Below, one piece after another: positions 10,397-22,271 of a stretch of 64,000 nt of DNA. The stretch's first letter is position 1, and the number at the start of each line of letters is the position of its first letter. The notes under the pieces were generated by a model. The model was not told the origin of the DNA and made no database searches. It worked only from the letters and a program-made list of their open reading frames with translations. The translations under genes were made by a program, and so were the position numbers. The DNA is from Macrocybe gigantea (taxonomy: Eukaryota; Basidiomycota; Agaricomycetes; Agaricales; Callistosporiaceae): assembly GCA_011319805.1 (NCBI GenBank), contig SJRY01000164.1, positions 1-64,000 of the forward strand, given 5' to 3'.

Positions 10397-11442
10397 ATGC
10401 CGATCTGTACTAGTTGTGCTCGGAAATTTGTGAGCGGGGATGCTCTCCGGCAGCATCTCGCAAGCTCCAGCGTTGAACATCCCTTTTGCGCAACCTGCAA
10501 TCGGCGTTTCATCAGCCAGGAGGCGCTCGAGGGTGTAAGAAGTGCTTTCCTTCTTTTCCCAAGGTTCGCTCTGTTTCTTATTCGACTTAGCACATGAAAG
10601 CCCGTCACCCTCCGACATTTGATTGCACACTGTGCGAACGTCAGTTCGGCGCGGTCTTCGCCCTAGAAGATCATTACAGAGGATCTGCGGCTCACCCCAA
10701 CTGCGCCAAGTGCGGACAGGGTTTTTTTGACCGAGCTCAGCAGCTTGAGGTAAGCACCATGTCGCATTCAAGCTAAAACTGAAGCATCTCATCGAACGCG
10801 CGGCGCAGCACCAAAAATTAGCTCACCCGATAGTTTCCTGCGAGCCATGCGGTGGGATTCTCGTATACGAAGAAAACCTTTCGGATCACTACTCCCAGGT
10901 TGCTGTTCACCCCTCCTGCCGTGAATGCAATGAGGGCTTCAAGGGTACAGCAGAATATAACGAGGTAAGATCTGCAACTATCATAGTCATTATAGTCATG
11001 CTCATTTCCATCTAAAAGCACGTCCGAACCGTGCACCAAGAACCCACCAATATAACACATTCAGAGTCTATGGCCGGAGTGGAAAAGTCTTCAGCGGCTT
11101 CGACGATGCAAAGTCCGGACTCGGAACTACCTAGTAACGAGATGATCCAGGAGAGCGGCTACGAGAGACCTGATGATTTCTCGAGACATCGTCAAACGGT
11201 GAGTATATCTGTCAACATTCTCCAACTCCTGCATCTATGATCTTGGATTGCGGTGTGGGTTGCAGGACATGGCATCTTGTGCAGCGCTTTCAGTGTCCGA
11301 GCTTTCTGAGTCTTCCTGGGAGAGCCAGCCACCAACGTCCCATAGTAATCGTCTGCCCCGGCCTGGTCGGTCAGTTCGAGCGCTTTGGACAAGCAAGACA
11401 AACACGCAGATCAATCGTAGCGTCAGAACCATCGATTTCTAA
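10397..11442 (+). CDS. Six-finger C2H2 zinc-finger protein
   Basis: Likely nucleic-acid-binding protein with six C2H2 fingers in three pairs: CTSC/CATC, CTLC/CAKC and CEPC/CREC. Odd fingers have a long His spacing (H-x7-H). Inferred exons: 10397-10534, 10591-10749, 10785-10964, 11019-11198 and 11266-11442. The first three introns are all phase 0 and fall immediately before the first zinc-binding His of fingers 2, 4 and 6, as expected if one exon was duplicated. The second intron is only 35 nt, at the lower limit. The C-terminal ~120 residues are Ser-rich and unstructured. The start ATG at 10397 directly precedes finger 1. Targets unknown. Confidence 0.8.
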
Positions 11443-11608
11443 TCATGACTTTGCGCCTAATTGAAATCGTATCATTGTTTTACTGGAAGACAAAAACAAA
11501 ACAATTAAACCAACGATTGATGTATTGATAAGAAATACCAAAGAGCAACAACCAAAATGTAGACAGGATTCGACAGCAACAATAAAAACAGCACTGACGT
11601 CTTGGTAT

Positions 11609-14600
11609 TCATGGCACTCGCCTTGGCCGCTTTGGCTTTCCTAGACGTTTGCGGAGTCTCTTTGACGCAGGGTCGACAGAACCATCATCCACCTCATACG
11701 AACTTTCGGCCATGACATAATCATCCACCACATCGAGCCTGTCCCTTTTTGAAGGGATCTGGACTCTGTCCCGCAACGATTGAGAGGAATAATCGCCGAC
11801 TGGCTGGTCTTGATCCATGGAGAGTCGATCTAATAACGAACCTCCACGACGCGGCGCCACATCGGGTCCGCGGGCCAAGTCATGCGAGTTATAGTGAGGA
11901 TGATTATCATGATACGACCTTTCGTCTCGCCGAGTTGGAGGTGGGATGCGACTGCCTTTTGAACTGGCCGGGTTCCATCCGGTGCGAGTGCTCAGATCAC
12001 TATCCACAGCAATAGCATGGTCCTGAGATGCATCATATCGCTTCGTTTCTCGAGAAGTTTCTGACCATTCTTGACGGAAGCGACTTTCTGCGTGCGAGTC
12101 CGACGAGTGCCGAGGAGGATATTTTCGATTGTGTGCATATGTATTATGATCAGGATGCAGGGTAGGATTGGGCGGGAGAGCATGCACTGGACGCGCAGCT
12201 TCGTCGTGGGCATTCGTTCGCTCCTCGGACTTCGGCAGAAGGTCGATAGATTCGTATGGTTGTTGTGAACGAGGGCCCGCATTTTCGGAACGAGACGTGG
12301 GCTTGTTCGGTGCATCTATATCGTTGGAACGATGAGAGGGGCGTCCCCAGTCCGAGGAAGTCCAGGATGTATGCGAGGGTTCCCTTGATATTGGTGGTGG
12401 TGTCACAGGCTCTGGTGGGTTGGGAACCGACGACGGGACGGGAGGGAATGGGGGAGGCGTCTGGTCACGAGGCGTCCATATTCTCGGCAAAGATTTCAAA
12501 TCCTGCTGAGAAAACTATACACAGGATTAACGACAGTTTTAATGTGACCGAAAGGAACTTGCCTGTGCCCTGTTTGGATAATGAGACTCCTGCCGTTCAC
12601 GGGAATCTCGTGGCGCAGGGGGGGTATACTGATGTAATAGGATATTAAGTAAGCATCACCTGCATGAAAGAAATGGCACATACCCTTGAGCCTCCATCTC
12701 CGCGGCGACGCTGAGGCTCGAATTCATCAGATCGATATGTATCGACATAGCTTTTCTCGGTATGGGGAGGCTGGAAAAGGGTTAATACGTCGTTCAAATC
12801 AGCCACTGTCCAGAATTCCACATACCCTTTCGTAGACTTCTTTTGAAGGTGGGGAACCGCGACCTTTTGAATTCCTCAACGGCTCCAGGTTTACTGGACT
12901 AATTCCCGGCGGAGGGGGGTTTGACGCAAAATGGCCTCCGATACCAGGTGGCGCAGCAGCAGATCCATTTGACGGTCCTGATCTCCGATTGCCAATTGGT
13001 ATGTTGTTGGTCCCAGACAGTCGCACTTGGCTAGAAGACGTTAGACGTGGATAGTCTTCCTGCCGATGCCTTTGGTCACGTCGGCTCTGTGGACACATTC
13101 GGTTATCCTGATTTAAGCATGATGAAGTAGATTATCCGTACTTTGTCCAACGGCGGACCGTAACGGTCATCCTTCCAGTTCGTGGCCCTGTCAAATCGAT
13201 CCAATTCTCTGCCACCGACGTTCCTAACGAGATGTCCCCTTTCCTCGAACCTTGCCGAAGCTGGTCGGCTGCCCATCAGCGAAGCCGGGGGTGTGAGTAT
13301 AGCCTGGGAATGCGATGAGTGAGCGCTGGTGGAAGGGTTCTCATTAATATCCCTGTCTCCATGGCGACTAGGCAAAGCGTTAATCGGCTCTTCACTTGCT
13401 ACATTGCGCAGAGAGTTCCTGTGAGCGGGTGATGGATGGAAAAAGTCAGTCTCTGTTGCGAGATCAGCAGAACGACGTTGCATGGGCATGGCATCGAATA
13501 AATGTCTTTCTCTTGATCTTTGACCTCTGTTGGCCTCATTACCACCGTATAAGGGTGAATACGGCGGCTCTTCGCGTCGTGGTTGACTTCGAGGGCCGGC
13601 AGGTAGATTACTACCGACAATGTCATTTTGAATCATCAGTCGGGGTCGGTCGTGAGATGTTGAAAGGACATGTGGTGGATGCCTTGGCGAAGATGAAGTT
13701 GGGTGCTCCTGTGCGTCGAGAGGCGGTGGCATTTTCGATTGCACTTCACGATAACTGGCAGACTGGGGAGGCAGAGGAGCTCTTTTACGACCACCTACGT
13801 AAAGTAAATCACGAAATGGCAAAGTGAGATCATGGAACGGGGAAGACATCGGTTGGCTGAGAAGGCTGAAAATGGCTTGGGATGCAACGTACGTGAGTGA
13901 TGAACATCGGGGGGAGACCTGTCTTGGTAACCGGCCGCTTGAAGGTCCTCTTGTTGCATAGGCTCGTGAACATGAAGAGGGCGTTGGTCGTTGAGGGGCT
14001 CGGCCTGACGGGCGGAAGGCAGTTGGACAAGGGATTCAGGATGCATTTCTACATCATGGCGATGATCTGCTCCTCGCCACTGCGAAGCAATGTCGTCGGG
14101 AACATGGTTGTCATCGTCGACTTGAGACTGATATATGTTTGGTTCGCTAACCATAGTGTCGACCAACGGGGCGCCTGCTGAAGCTGTGGTAAGGGGTTGA
14201 GAAACCAGAGGCTGGTCGAAGCGTGACGGGCGGTCCCGCTTCCTCGGTTGGAGTGCCGAGGGCGCGGGCGGGAGATCAGATGTTGAAGTTCTGACTGACG
14301 TCAAGTCTGATTGACCAGGATCAAGACGAGAAGCGTGTGGTGGCTCGGGTTCGCGTTGTAACGGGTCAGGTGATCCGGTTCCTAGATGTTACCAAGAAAA
14401 AGGGTCGGAGTGAGAAGACAAGGGCATGATTGTACACGAATTGGGAGAAAAGGAAAGAGGGATGTAATGTTCGGAGTCCATGAAGAGCGTCCTCGTGTCG
14501 AAGGGAAGGGAGAGCCGGGATATACAAATACATGACAGAGCAGCGGCTCACGGTAACCATTCTCAAAGAGTTGTTTACACGATTTCATAAAATGACAATG

Positions 14601-16151
14601 CCTCCACCATGGGGGTGGAGATGTCACCGTGGCCGTGCATATAGACGAACTTGGGGGATTGGAGGGGGAGGAGGCGGATAACGTACTCAGAGTGGGTGTG
14701 TCTTGATCACGAATATTGTGCTCTCGCGCCTCACTAACGCGAGTCTCTCGATCCCAAGTCCTTCCCCGGCTGCTTCCGTTGCGCGCCAAGGGCGGTCTTT
14801 CTTCATACGCAGACATGTCAATGGAGGAATCAACGTCAGCATTGTACTGCCGCGGTCGCTGACGCCGCCGAGGCGCTTGTTCACTGATCGAGTTCGGATC
14901 GTTGGGAATGCTTGCAATTGGCTGTTCCCATCGCCCTCGGATGGAGCTGGAAGGAAGCGAGGAGGCAATGCGGTCTCTCTGCGTGGATGAATTTGCATCA
15001 GTACTGGTATCATGCCCAGGACGGCTCGACAGCGGTGCACGAGAAGAGCGAGAATCTCTACCACGATCCGCCATATGCGCCACCGGTGAAGGAGATCGTT
15101 CTCGTTCACGGATATGCGGAGGACGGGGCGGCGGAGTGGATGCGCGGGGAGCATAATACGGATCCGAGTCGCCTGAGTTGCGGTCTGCGCGTCTACTATG
15201 AGAACTCGATGAATCCTCCTCGTGACCTCCGGGTCGATAATGTCGTTCTTCGTATGTCAAGCTTGAGCTAGTGCCCGAAGGTGGTGTGACCCTACCAGAT
15301 CCTACGCTGGCATTTGGCGGCTCTTCTTGGTGCGAGCGACTAGACCGTGTATGATCCTGTGTCTGAGAAGTGTTAGGTCTTGGCGGACTAGATGTACGTG
15401 GGCCTGCAGAATGGCTCCTCGGGCGTCGCCGACGGGCGCCATTACGGAGACCATGATTGGAAGGGCCAACTGGTCGACGCCAGGTGGATTCCTGTGTATA
15501 AATGTTATAATAATAAGCATTGCGAGCACCGCTTCGAGAGTGGCGCATTTCCCAGCCAGGAGGGAGAGGATCAGAATCGTTTTTCGAACCTGACGAAGAC
15601 AAGTGCCATGAAAAACTCTGAAAGCTGCAAAAGAGCAATGCAAACTCACCACGAGGAGGGATCCTCGACGACATTGCAGTTGCTTCGACAATGGACGGGT
15701 GGGAGGGGTGCAAAAATGGCACGCTGGTCACTACTGGCTTTGGTGGCAGTGCGTGCATCATTCGCGTTGGTGTTGGCTGCAGCTGCAACGATGCCTTCTC
15801 AGTAGCAAAAGTTTGATCCTGGAGCGATACATCTAGCTTTGATGCTGTAGAGGTCGGCTCCGCATTGGAGTCTTGGGTACTGCGCGGCGGCTCCGTTTCG
15901 TCGTCGTTACCTGAGAGCCTAGGCAATGCACCTCCTTCACCTCGTTCTTCGTCGGGAGCTGCGGACAACGGTAGTTGATATGCATAAAAAGCTTGCTCGT
16001 CTTCGTCTTCGCCAAGAGAGACTGCGTCTTCTGCGTCGTCGACATCGTTTCCGGTGCCGGGTGCACCAAAAGACGCTTTTCTGAGAGAGTCCTGATGTGG
16101 TTGCTCGTCGTCCTCGTTTCCCCAGTCGAGAACTTCGTTTTCTTCTTCCAT
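11609..16151 (-). CDS. WW-domain protein, large and disordered
   Basis: Protein of about 1,284 residues with one N-terminal WW domain (residues ~176-209: LPPGWEMRHSRSG...YYYN...STWRRP), a module that binds proline-rich peptides. The first ~165 residues are acidic (MEEENEVLDWGNEDDEQ). Everything after the WW domain is Ser/Arg/Pro-rich and low complexity, ending in a basic tail (KRLRKRLGKPKRP). Exons read from the splice sites: 16151-15650, 15589-14687, 14381-13893, 13794-13142, 13086-12826, 12770-12684, 12628-12563 and 12502-11609; together they form one unbroken frame of 1,285 codons. The intron at 12562-12503 has a GC donor and the one at 14686-14382 is long (305 nt). The composition suggests an RNA-processing or RNA polymerase II CTD-linked role, but no named orthologue is recognised. 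It shares a 232-bp divergent promoter with UNC-50. Confidence 0.82.
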
Positions 16152-16383
16152 AGTGACAAGGTAGGGGACTTCGTATCAGGCAAGGGAGTAGGGATGGGGC
16201 AGGACTGGTTTCGGACAGCGGCGTAATTTTTGCATCTCCGACAAAAAGCTATTCAAGGTCCGACAGGAGCGTGTGTTGTCGCCGTTGGGCGTATGTAGGT
16301 TGGCACTAACGCTGCATTCGATCTCATATTCTTGTTCTTCAACCCTGGCCTTGTTTCGTCGCCCCAGACCTATCCATGCGACG
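16152..16383. promoter_or_regulatory. Divergent promoter between WW gene and UNC-50
   Basis: The two start codons (16151 on minus, 16384 on plus) face away from each other with only 232 bases between them, so both promoters must overlap here. No clear TATA box was picked out. Confidence 0.6.
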
Positions 16384-17524
16384 ATGGTTCTCCCATTAAG
16401 CGCGTCAGAAGAAGGAAGCTTCGGTCGCAGCCCACAGTCTTTGACTGGCCGCATTCCCGTTGTATTCAAGCGGCTTCACCGGTTCCACCAAATGGTTCTT
16501 AGCTGAGCGCCGGAGATCTAGAAGCCTCAAACTCACGAATGCTGAATTCAGGATTTTGAACTGGCGGCTTGGCAACTGACATATCTATGTCTCGCTCCCC
16601 GTAGAGTGTGAGTGTCGCGTTCATGTCTCCCATCTTCACCCTTCTTTATCCATGGGTTCGACGTAGGTATCGGAATGTGTACTTCCACAAGCGTATGCGC
16701 TGACATTTGTTCCGCTGTGCTTGCCTCATCTCACCAATTGACCAATATCTCTCAGAAACGAAAAACACGTGGGCTCGAGATGATCCCGCTATTTTAGTTC
16801 TCATGGCCGCATGTCTTTGCGGTATGCGACGTTTTCATGTCTTTTTGTGAATGCTGATCATACCATAGTATCCGCGATCGCCTGGGCGGTGGTATACTCT
16901 TATGGTTTGTTCCAGACCGTCGAACTTGTGCTTTTCATGGTCCTCCGTGATTACTTCCTTGCTGGAGTCATTGTTGCCACGATTCTTTGGTATAGCTCAG
17001 GCATTTGCTTTGAAAGGACGTCGATATTGATCTTGCTACAGGTTCATATCCAACAGACTCTTGCTGTCGCCACCGTCACATTCCACCCCTGCGGATTCTA
17101 AGGTGGAATGGGCCTATGCATTTGACGTCCACACAAACGCGTTCTTCCCATTGTATCTCGCTCTCTACCTCGCGCAACTCTTCCTTCTTCCGATTGTTCT
17201 TAAAGACAATTGGGTTTGTCTTTGGGTCGGGAACACTCTTTACCTCGCCGCGTGAGTGGATTTTACTTTATATTCTTCAGCACTGATACAGATGACCCGC
17301 CAGGTTTGCACAATACACGTATGGAATCTATCTCGGTCTGAATGGTGAGCGCGAAACATGTGCCTCGCTTCTTGTCGTGATCAACCTTTACCATAGCGCT
17401 GCCATTCCTCATCCGCTCCGAGTTGTTGCTATCCCCACTTTTGCCGCTCTTTTCAGCGTACATTATCTCCCTACTTGGGTTCAATGTAGCGAAGAACGTC
17501 CTTCGGGTCTACTTTGGATCATAG
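16384..17524 (+). CDS. UNC-50/Gmh1 family Golgi membrane protein
   Basis: Orthologue of the UNC-50/Gmh1 family, multi-pass Golgi/ER membrane proteins linked in yeast to the Arf GEFs Gea1/2 and in animals to receptor trafficking. The spliced product is 252 residues, usual for the family. Family blocks seen in order: RLHRFHQMDFELAAWQL, YLCLAPRRVYRNVYFHKQT, TWARDDPAIL, four or five hydrophobic segments, VEWAYAFDVHTNAFFPL, WVGNTLYLAA and NALPFLIR. Exons: 16384-16494, 16552-16607, 16667-16692, 16756-16821, 16869-16989, 17042-17251, 17304-17344, 17397-17524, which join in one frame without correction. The first donor (GTTCTT) is weak. Exon 3 is only 26 nt. The gene is single and intact. Confidence 0.93.
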
Positions 17525-17966
17525 CTATTGTGCTCTGTATTTTATAGTTTTCAGTCAATGTATAGACATTAATCCCGCCTTAAAAATGGGCCATAATACC
17601 CTAGGACGGGCGCTACATATTATACTTCCGCTAACATGATACCCAAAGCAGATGCCTGCGGTTCTTAGAATAAATGACCGGAAGACTGATAGGGTCCATA
17701 TACGTCTGGTGGGACGTTGCGCGTGCCTGGAAGGTTAAGACGGGAACTCAAGACGTTGAAGCAATAAGAATCCTCCACGATGCGGTGCGATAGTCTTGGG
17801 TCCTTAGCCGCAAAGGCGACGACATCAGTCACTCGATTATGAATCATGGCATTTACGGAAATCGAGGCTACAACATCAGGGTGACGGGATTGACACTGTT
17901 AGAAATACAATCGCTCTACGATGTACACCCAAAGGACAGAATAATACCATGGTCCTGCCCCCCCCT
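17525..17966. other. Convergent spacer between UNC-50 and Derlin
   Basis: These 442 bases separate the stop codons of two converging genes and should hold both 3' UTRs. A short open frame on the minus strand (17665-17847) has no recognisable content. Nothing else is seen. Confidence 0.5.
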
Positions 17967-18992
17967 TTATGAATCTCCCAAGCGCCGGCCAGAACCCCAT
18001 GTGTGTCCCGATGAGGTTGAGGATGAGGTTGCTACAGCGGTACGCCTGGGAGGAATAACTTGCACGCCGCTAGAAAAACCTGCATTTGCTCCCGTGCCCG
18101 CCCCTGGGCCTCCGCTGGCAGGCGGAGCAGGTTCGCCAAACAGACCCCTGAACCACGAGGGTGCGCGTCCATAAGCTTGCAGAAGTCCTCCTCTCCCGCC
18201 GACAGCTCCGCCCCAGATGCCCCACCACCAAAAGTGACCGACAATCGCACCCGCTACTGAATGCGCCGCGGCGCTGGGGCCGCCCATGAGCAGATCGAAG
18301 CCGATCATGATGTATGGAAGATATTTCACAGGGAGAGTGACGAGCCCCATCAACGAGGTTTGTGCCCCGAGAGGTGCGAGGGCAGAAGAGATGTATGTCA
18401 GACACATAAGAAGGGGACGAGTGAAGACGAAGGGTTTGAGCGGGGCGCTAACGACCTGATTATACAAGGAAGCTAAAATCAACCGAGGCAGGAACAGGAG
18501 GACATACGACGATAGAAGCGCAAGCAAGTATCAGCTGGTATGCAAGGTCTGCAGAATTTCGTACATATGGCCCTGTTTCGAGTTGCTCCGCTGTACGGCT
18601 GGAAGAGGTTCAGACGTCCTAAGTTCAGGAAGGAACTTGGAAAAAGATCTCACTAAAGCATGACTAGTTCAAATATGTAGTTGATCCCACCACCTACAAC
18701 ACGAAGAGCATGGGTCATATCGTCGCAACTGACGGACAACCCTGACTAACTTCCGAGGAAGAAACTCGTATAAAGTCTCCATATCTATGGTCGCTACTTA
18801 AGCACTGTAAATGAGGAAGTAAGAACGGTGATTTCGTACCTCTAGCTTCTGCACTACCAGTTCACGAACAAACAGTATCTTGTAGGGCGAGACCATATTC
18901 ATGAGGACTGGTATTGTGATTGCCAAGGATGATCCGGTGAGGAACCGCGTAACTGGCGGTATCTTTCGAATTTCCGCGACAAACCCGTCCAT
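17967..18992 (-). CDS. Derlin (Der1-like ERAD membrane protein)
   Basis: Rhomboid-like pseudoprotease of the ER membrane that takes part in ER-associated degradation. The ATG at 18992 gives MDGFVAEIRKIPPVTRF, then IWRLYTSFF (the conserved WR motif), YRTAEQLETGPY, several hydrophobic segments, and a Gly/Pro-rich cytosolic tail ending HTWGSGRRLGDS, close to the C-terminal motif of animal Derlin-1. Exons: 18992-18840, 18784-18751, 18693-18654 and 18598-17967. In the last exon the frame slips by one base near 18518-18525, between the AYQL and LLALLSSY blocks; no intron can bridge it because no AG lies between the upstream stop and the open frame. This is probably an extra base in the assembly. 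Otherwise full length. Confidence 0.87.
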
Positions 18993-19171
18993 GTTCAGTG
19001 AATAAGAAGGACCAGAGAAGTGAATAACGCAGCAGCTATGAGCCACCTGGGTGCACGTGACTCACTTTCTGTTTCCTTGTTTTCAGTAAAATCACCTACC
19101 AGTATATTTCAATTTGTGTCGTGCTCCTCTTCGGTTAAACCGCCTCCCGGAGCCTTTCCACCTGCCATGCT

Positions 19172-19937
19172 ATGATTCAGCAAATTCCATTTTGTCATAT
19201 GATGATTCACGCTTTTATGATCTCAATAGATAACAGGCCGTTCGTCTACCTGCTGATGCTGCACTACAACGGCCGGCTCGGCGTACTGTACATTTTGTGT
19301 GCCGAGTCGGCCCAGTCGCGCGAGGAATGGAAGCAGAAGCTCGAGGGGCTCTCGGGCTACAGAAAATCATGCCAGAGTCGAACACGGTGTTTTAAGTCGA
19401 GACGCTCAGCGCGGACACGTTCCTGATCCCTGTGTACATGCCCGAAGATCCTTCGCACTGCTAGAACCAGGACAGCATGTTGGTATTCTGTGCCTTTCGG
19501 TGAGTAAAGCAGCCTGTTGTACAGCTTCATTCACCTTGACAGTGCAATTGCAGCCACTATTAATAGACGATCGCCGACGGTAATCAGATGTGCAGAGGGA
19601 GTCTGGATAGGGTTCAGACACGGTCCCAATTGTTAGTCTTATGCATGCACATCCATGAGGGTTTCTCTAGTTTTTCTTACGCCCCACCAAATAGCGATGT
19701 GCAGGGTGCTACATCTGAAGATAGTGACTCAATGTGCGATGCTCGACATTTTCCTCGTTCTGGCGGACAAGGTGGGCAATATGCTTGGGAATATCTACTC
19801 ATGCGCTCCCATGGTCCCTCTTTGCATATTACATTGATGCGTTAGTTCCTTCGTTAACCCACGGCCGAGGAGTGAACAACATAGACTGGGAAGGCATAGC
19901 AGAGCGAGTCGCTCCTCACTTCCCCTACGTTCATTGA
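19172..19937 (+). pseudogene. Remnant of a RhoGEF (PH and CNH domains)
   Basis: Scattered frames match the middle of a fungal Rom1/2-type Rho guanine exchange factor. 19230-19370 reads like a PH domain end (LLMLHYNGRLGVLYILCAES...REEWKQKLEGL). 19700-19860 reads like the start of a CNH domain (RVLHLKIVTQ...LDIFLVLADK, then SLFAYYIDALVPS). The pieces lie in different frames with stops between them, and the splice acceptor expected before SLFAYY reads GG instead of AG. The DH domain and most of the CNH domain are absent. Best read as a decayed partial copy; the functional gene should be elsewhere in the genome. Confidence 0.55.
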
Positions 19938-20324
19938 GGTCCGCCACATCGAGATGGAACGGCTTGCGCATACCATTCCCAGGAATGATATGCGGCACAT
20001 CTATGATGGGCGCGGAAGCAGGTTGAAACATGGCATATACATATGTGAAAGAGGGCGGGGAGGACATATCCCAGGAAGCACAGATCCGCGCGGTGAGGAG
20101 TGCCCCCAACATGGCTGTGCGCGGCTCCGCCAGCGGACCCAAGCACTGACGCGCCATTGCGCAGAACGTCGTCGAAACACTGGCATGCAACAGTCGTCGG
20201 GAAATAATACCATATAATTGACCAATGCACAAGTTTCATTCCTGCCCAACTTTCATGTCATCCCAATCCTTCATAATGAGAGATGTTCGGTATGCCGTCG
20301 GCATAGCTCCAGTACTATTTCAAG

Positions 20325-21310
20325 TCAGAAGGGATATGCCAAATGTGCAGCAGAACATGATAAATGCCTTTGTTGTAGTGCAAGAAGAGCCTCTTGGACG
20401 ATTGCGTCTGCAGAATCAAAACTGCCATCGTTGTGCTTGTCCTCCGCCTCTCTGAATTTGGCCAGTGCATACTCGGCTTTTTGGAGCGCTTCATCCCATC
20501 CATCAAAACTGGATCTTTTTTTACCTTCATCCTTCCCTCGCTTTTCCGACAGTTCGTAGAGTGCATTCAGATCAGCAATATATGCATTCAACATCATGTC
20601 AAAGATCGTCTCACATATGCGCCGAAGCTGAAGAATAAATGGAAGAGATGAGACCGCGGTTGTAAAATCGGGTACTTGCAGGCCTTTCTGTAAGTGCTCT
20701 GGGCCACCATAATAGCAGCCACGGTAGAAAGACGGGTTTGGATTTTTAACAAACTTGAAAAATTCGATGGACCAGCCATTTGTAAAGATGCAATGGATTG
20801 GTAGATTGTAACCCATTTTACGGTTGTTCAGATCACATCCTGTACAACAATGAGTACGAGGCAAAGGAGAAAAAAAAAGAAGCTGCATGTAACATACTAT
20901 CACACTCAGCTACGACCTGAGCAATACCTTTGATGCGCTCCGCTCCATTAAGTGCTTGATGCTTGATCTCGATAAATAGAATGGTGATGGCGCCGAAGCT
21001 TTTGAAAAAATACTCGATATGACCTTGCATACCCATGCAACCAGCTGCTGTAACCTCTGGCTCATTTCTCATGGCAAAAGCAAAGTTTTTGACAAGATGA
21101 TTTAATATCTAGTCACTAGCATAAGCTTTGAAAGCCACGAAAGAATAGAATGATCTGTACCGGAGAGAAGAACCTTGATCTCGCCTCCTCCGTTCGATGC
21201 GCACGTGGAGGGCCATATTGTATCAACATAGTAGCAATGTCTTCGATTATTGATCTGAACAAGCTTGTAGGAATGCGAGAGCGGTGGATGTCGAAAGTCT
21301 GAGCATCTTG
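20325..21310 (-). CDS. PD-(D/E)XK nuclease-like protein of a mushroom-expanded family
   Basis: Minus-strand gene of at least four exons. Blocks seen in order: IPTSLFRSIIEDIATML, TEEARSRFFSP, HLVKNFAFAMRNEPEV, GHIEYFFKSFGAITILFIEIK, AQVVAECDRCDLNN, LPIHCIFTNGWSIEFF, LRRICETIFDMMLNAYI and a charged helical C-terminus. The hydrophobic strand ending in E-x-K (FIEIK), followed by an AQVxAE helix, resembles the core of the PD-(D/E)XK nuclease fold, but the first catalytic Asp is not obvious. Such proteins are numerous in Agaricomycetes and of unknown function. Introns were read at about 21160-21110 and 20890-20840. The 5' end is unresolved: the frame is clear only from about 21310. Confidence 0.55.
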
Positions 21311-22271
21311 GAACTGCAGCCAGGGTCGGAGTCCGACAGAACTTGATCGTAAGTTATTTCAGAGAAGCTGACGCCCAAGCCAGTTTCTTTGCTAATGGTC
21401 AGCAAGCCGAAAGAGTTGTGAAGACGTGCTACAATATACACGAATGCCATGGCAGGCCGTTAAATTCGGCGGAGCTGTGACAAGGGAATTTCGGAATCAT
21501 ATCTAGGTTCTTCGTTCCGTCCTGTATTGAAGAGATCCGGCAATTGCATCTCGCTGAGGTTGGCACATCCATCCTATTTCGTAAACTCCAGCTTACACTC
21601 GGTTTTTAGCATTCATTTCCTTACCTATCGCGACCTAGTCTGAGGCTGGAATATCGTCTTCAGAAATGAAGAGAGCTTGCCCTCTTCTGGAAATAAGGCT
21701 TTCTATCATCTGGGATCGCTATCCAGACGATCGCCCGTGTGACACTGGTACTCAACAAAGAGAACAATTACCGCGATCCAATATCTGAGGTCCGGACAAC
21801 TCTGACGCTTGCATCACGGTCATCATCACCTGTCTTCTCACTTCCGAAGCTGCCTCATTGGAAGTGGTTCCAAGGGGTGTCCGGTTGTCATGACCATAGA
21901 CCGTTCCGGATGTGACTTGTTTTGCATCGTTCGAATCGTGGTTCTGCTCAGGTTTCATGTAACATACAACGGTGTAATTTATCGATGGCTACTCTAGTAC
22001 CGTGTTACTCAATCGATGAAGGAGAGGAGAATGAAAAAAGGGCCCTCAGTGATGGTTTGCGGAATGCTGGGATAAGCCCAGTCACGCTTACGGGTGCAGA
22101 TCAGTCTCCTTGGTCTTCCACCATCCTCCACCTCCGAGCCCTTCTCAGTCGCTGGGCCCCCACTCCGCTTTTTATCGCGGATTTCTTGGCTCTATCTCGC
22201 CGTTGACTCTCATATTGTTCTACCTTTTAACATCTTCGGTTCTCGACACGCTGAAGTGACAACTCTCTGCC
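21311..22271. other. Spacer and calcineurin promoter
   Basis: About 960 bases with no convincing coding frame. The left part may include the missing 5' exons of the minus-strand PD-(D/E)XK-like gene (an open frame exists at 21247-21450 but does not match the family pattern). The right part should hold the calcineurin promoter and leader. Confidence 0.4.

Noticed and set aside
12256..12648. Plus-strand 130-codon frame
   Set aside because: Antisense to confirmed exons of the WW-domain gene; no features of its own.
14382..14686. Extra exon of the WW gene in the 305-nt intron (open frame across it)
   Set aside because: The exons on both sides join in the right phase without it, and its reading lacks the Ser/Arg-rich character of the rest. 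Retention cannot be excluded.
18500..18600. An intron to explain the Derlin frame change
   Set aside because: No AG lies between the upstream TGA and the downstream open frame, so no acceptor can be placed; a one-base error is simpler.
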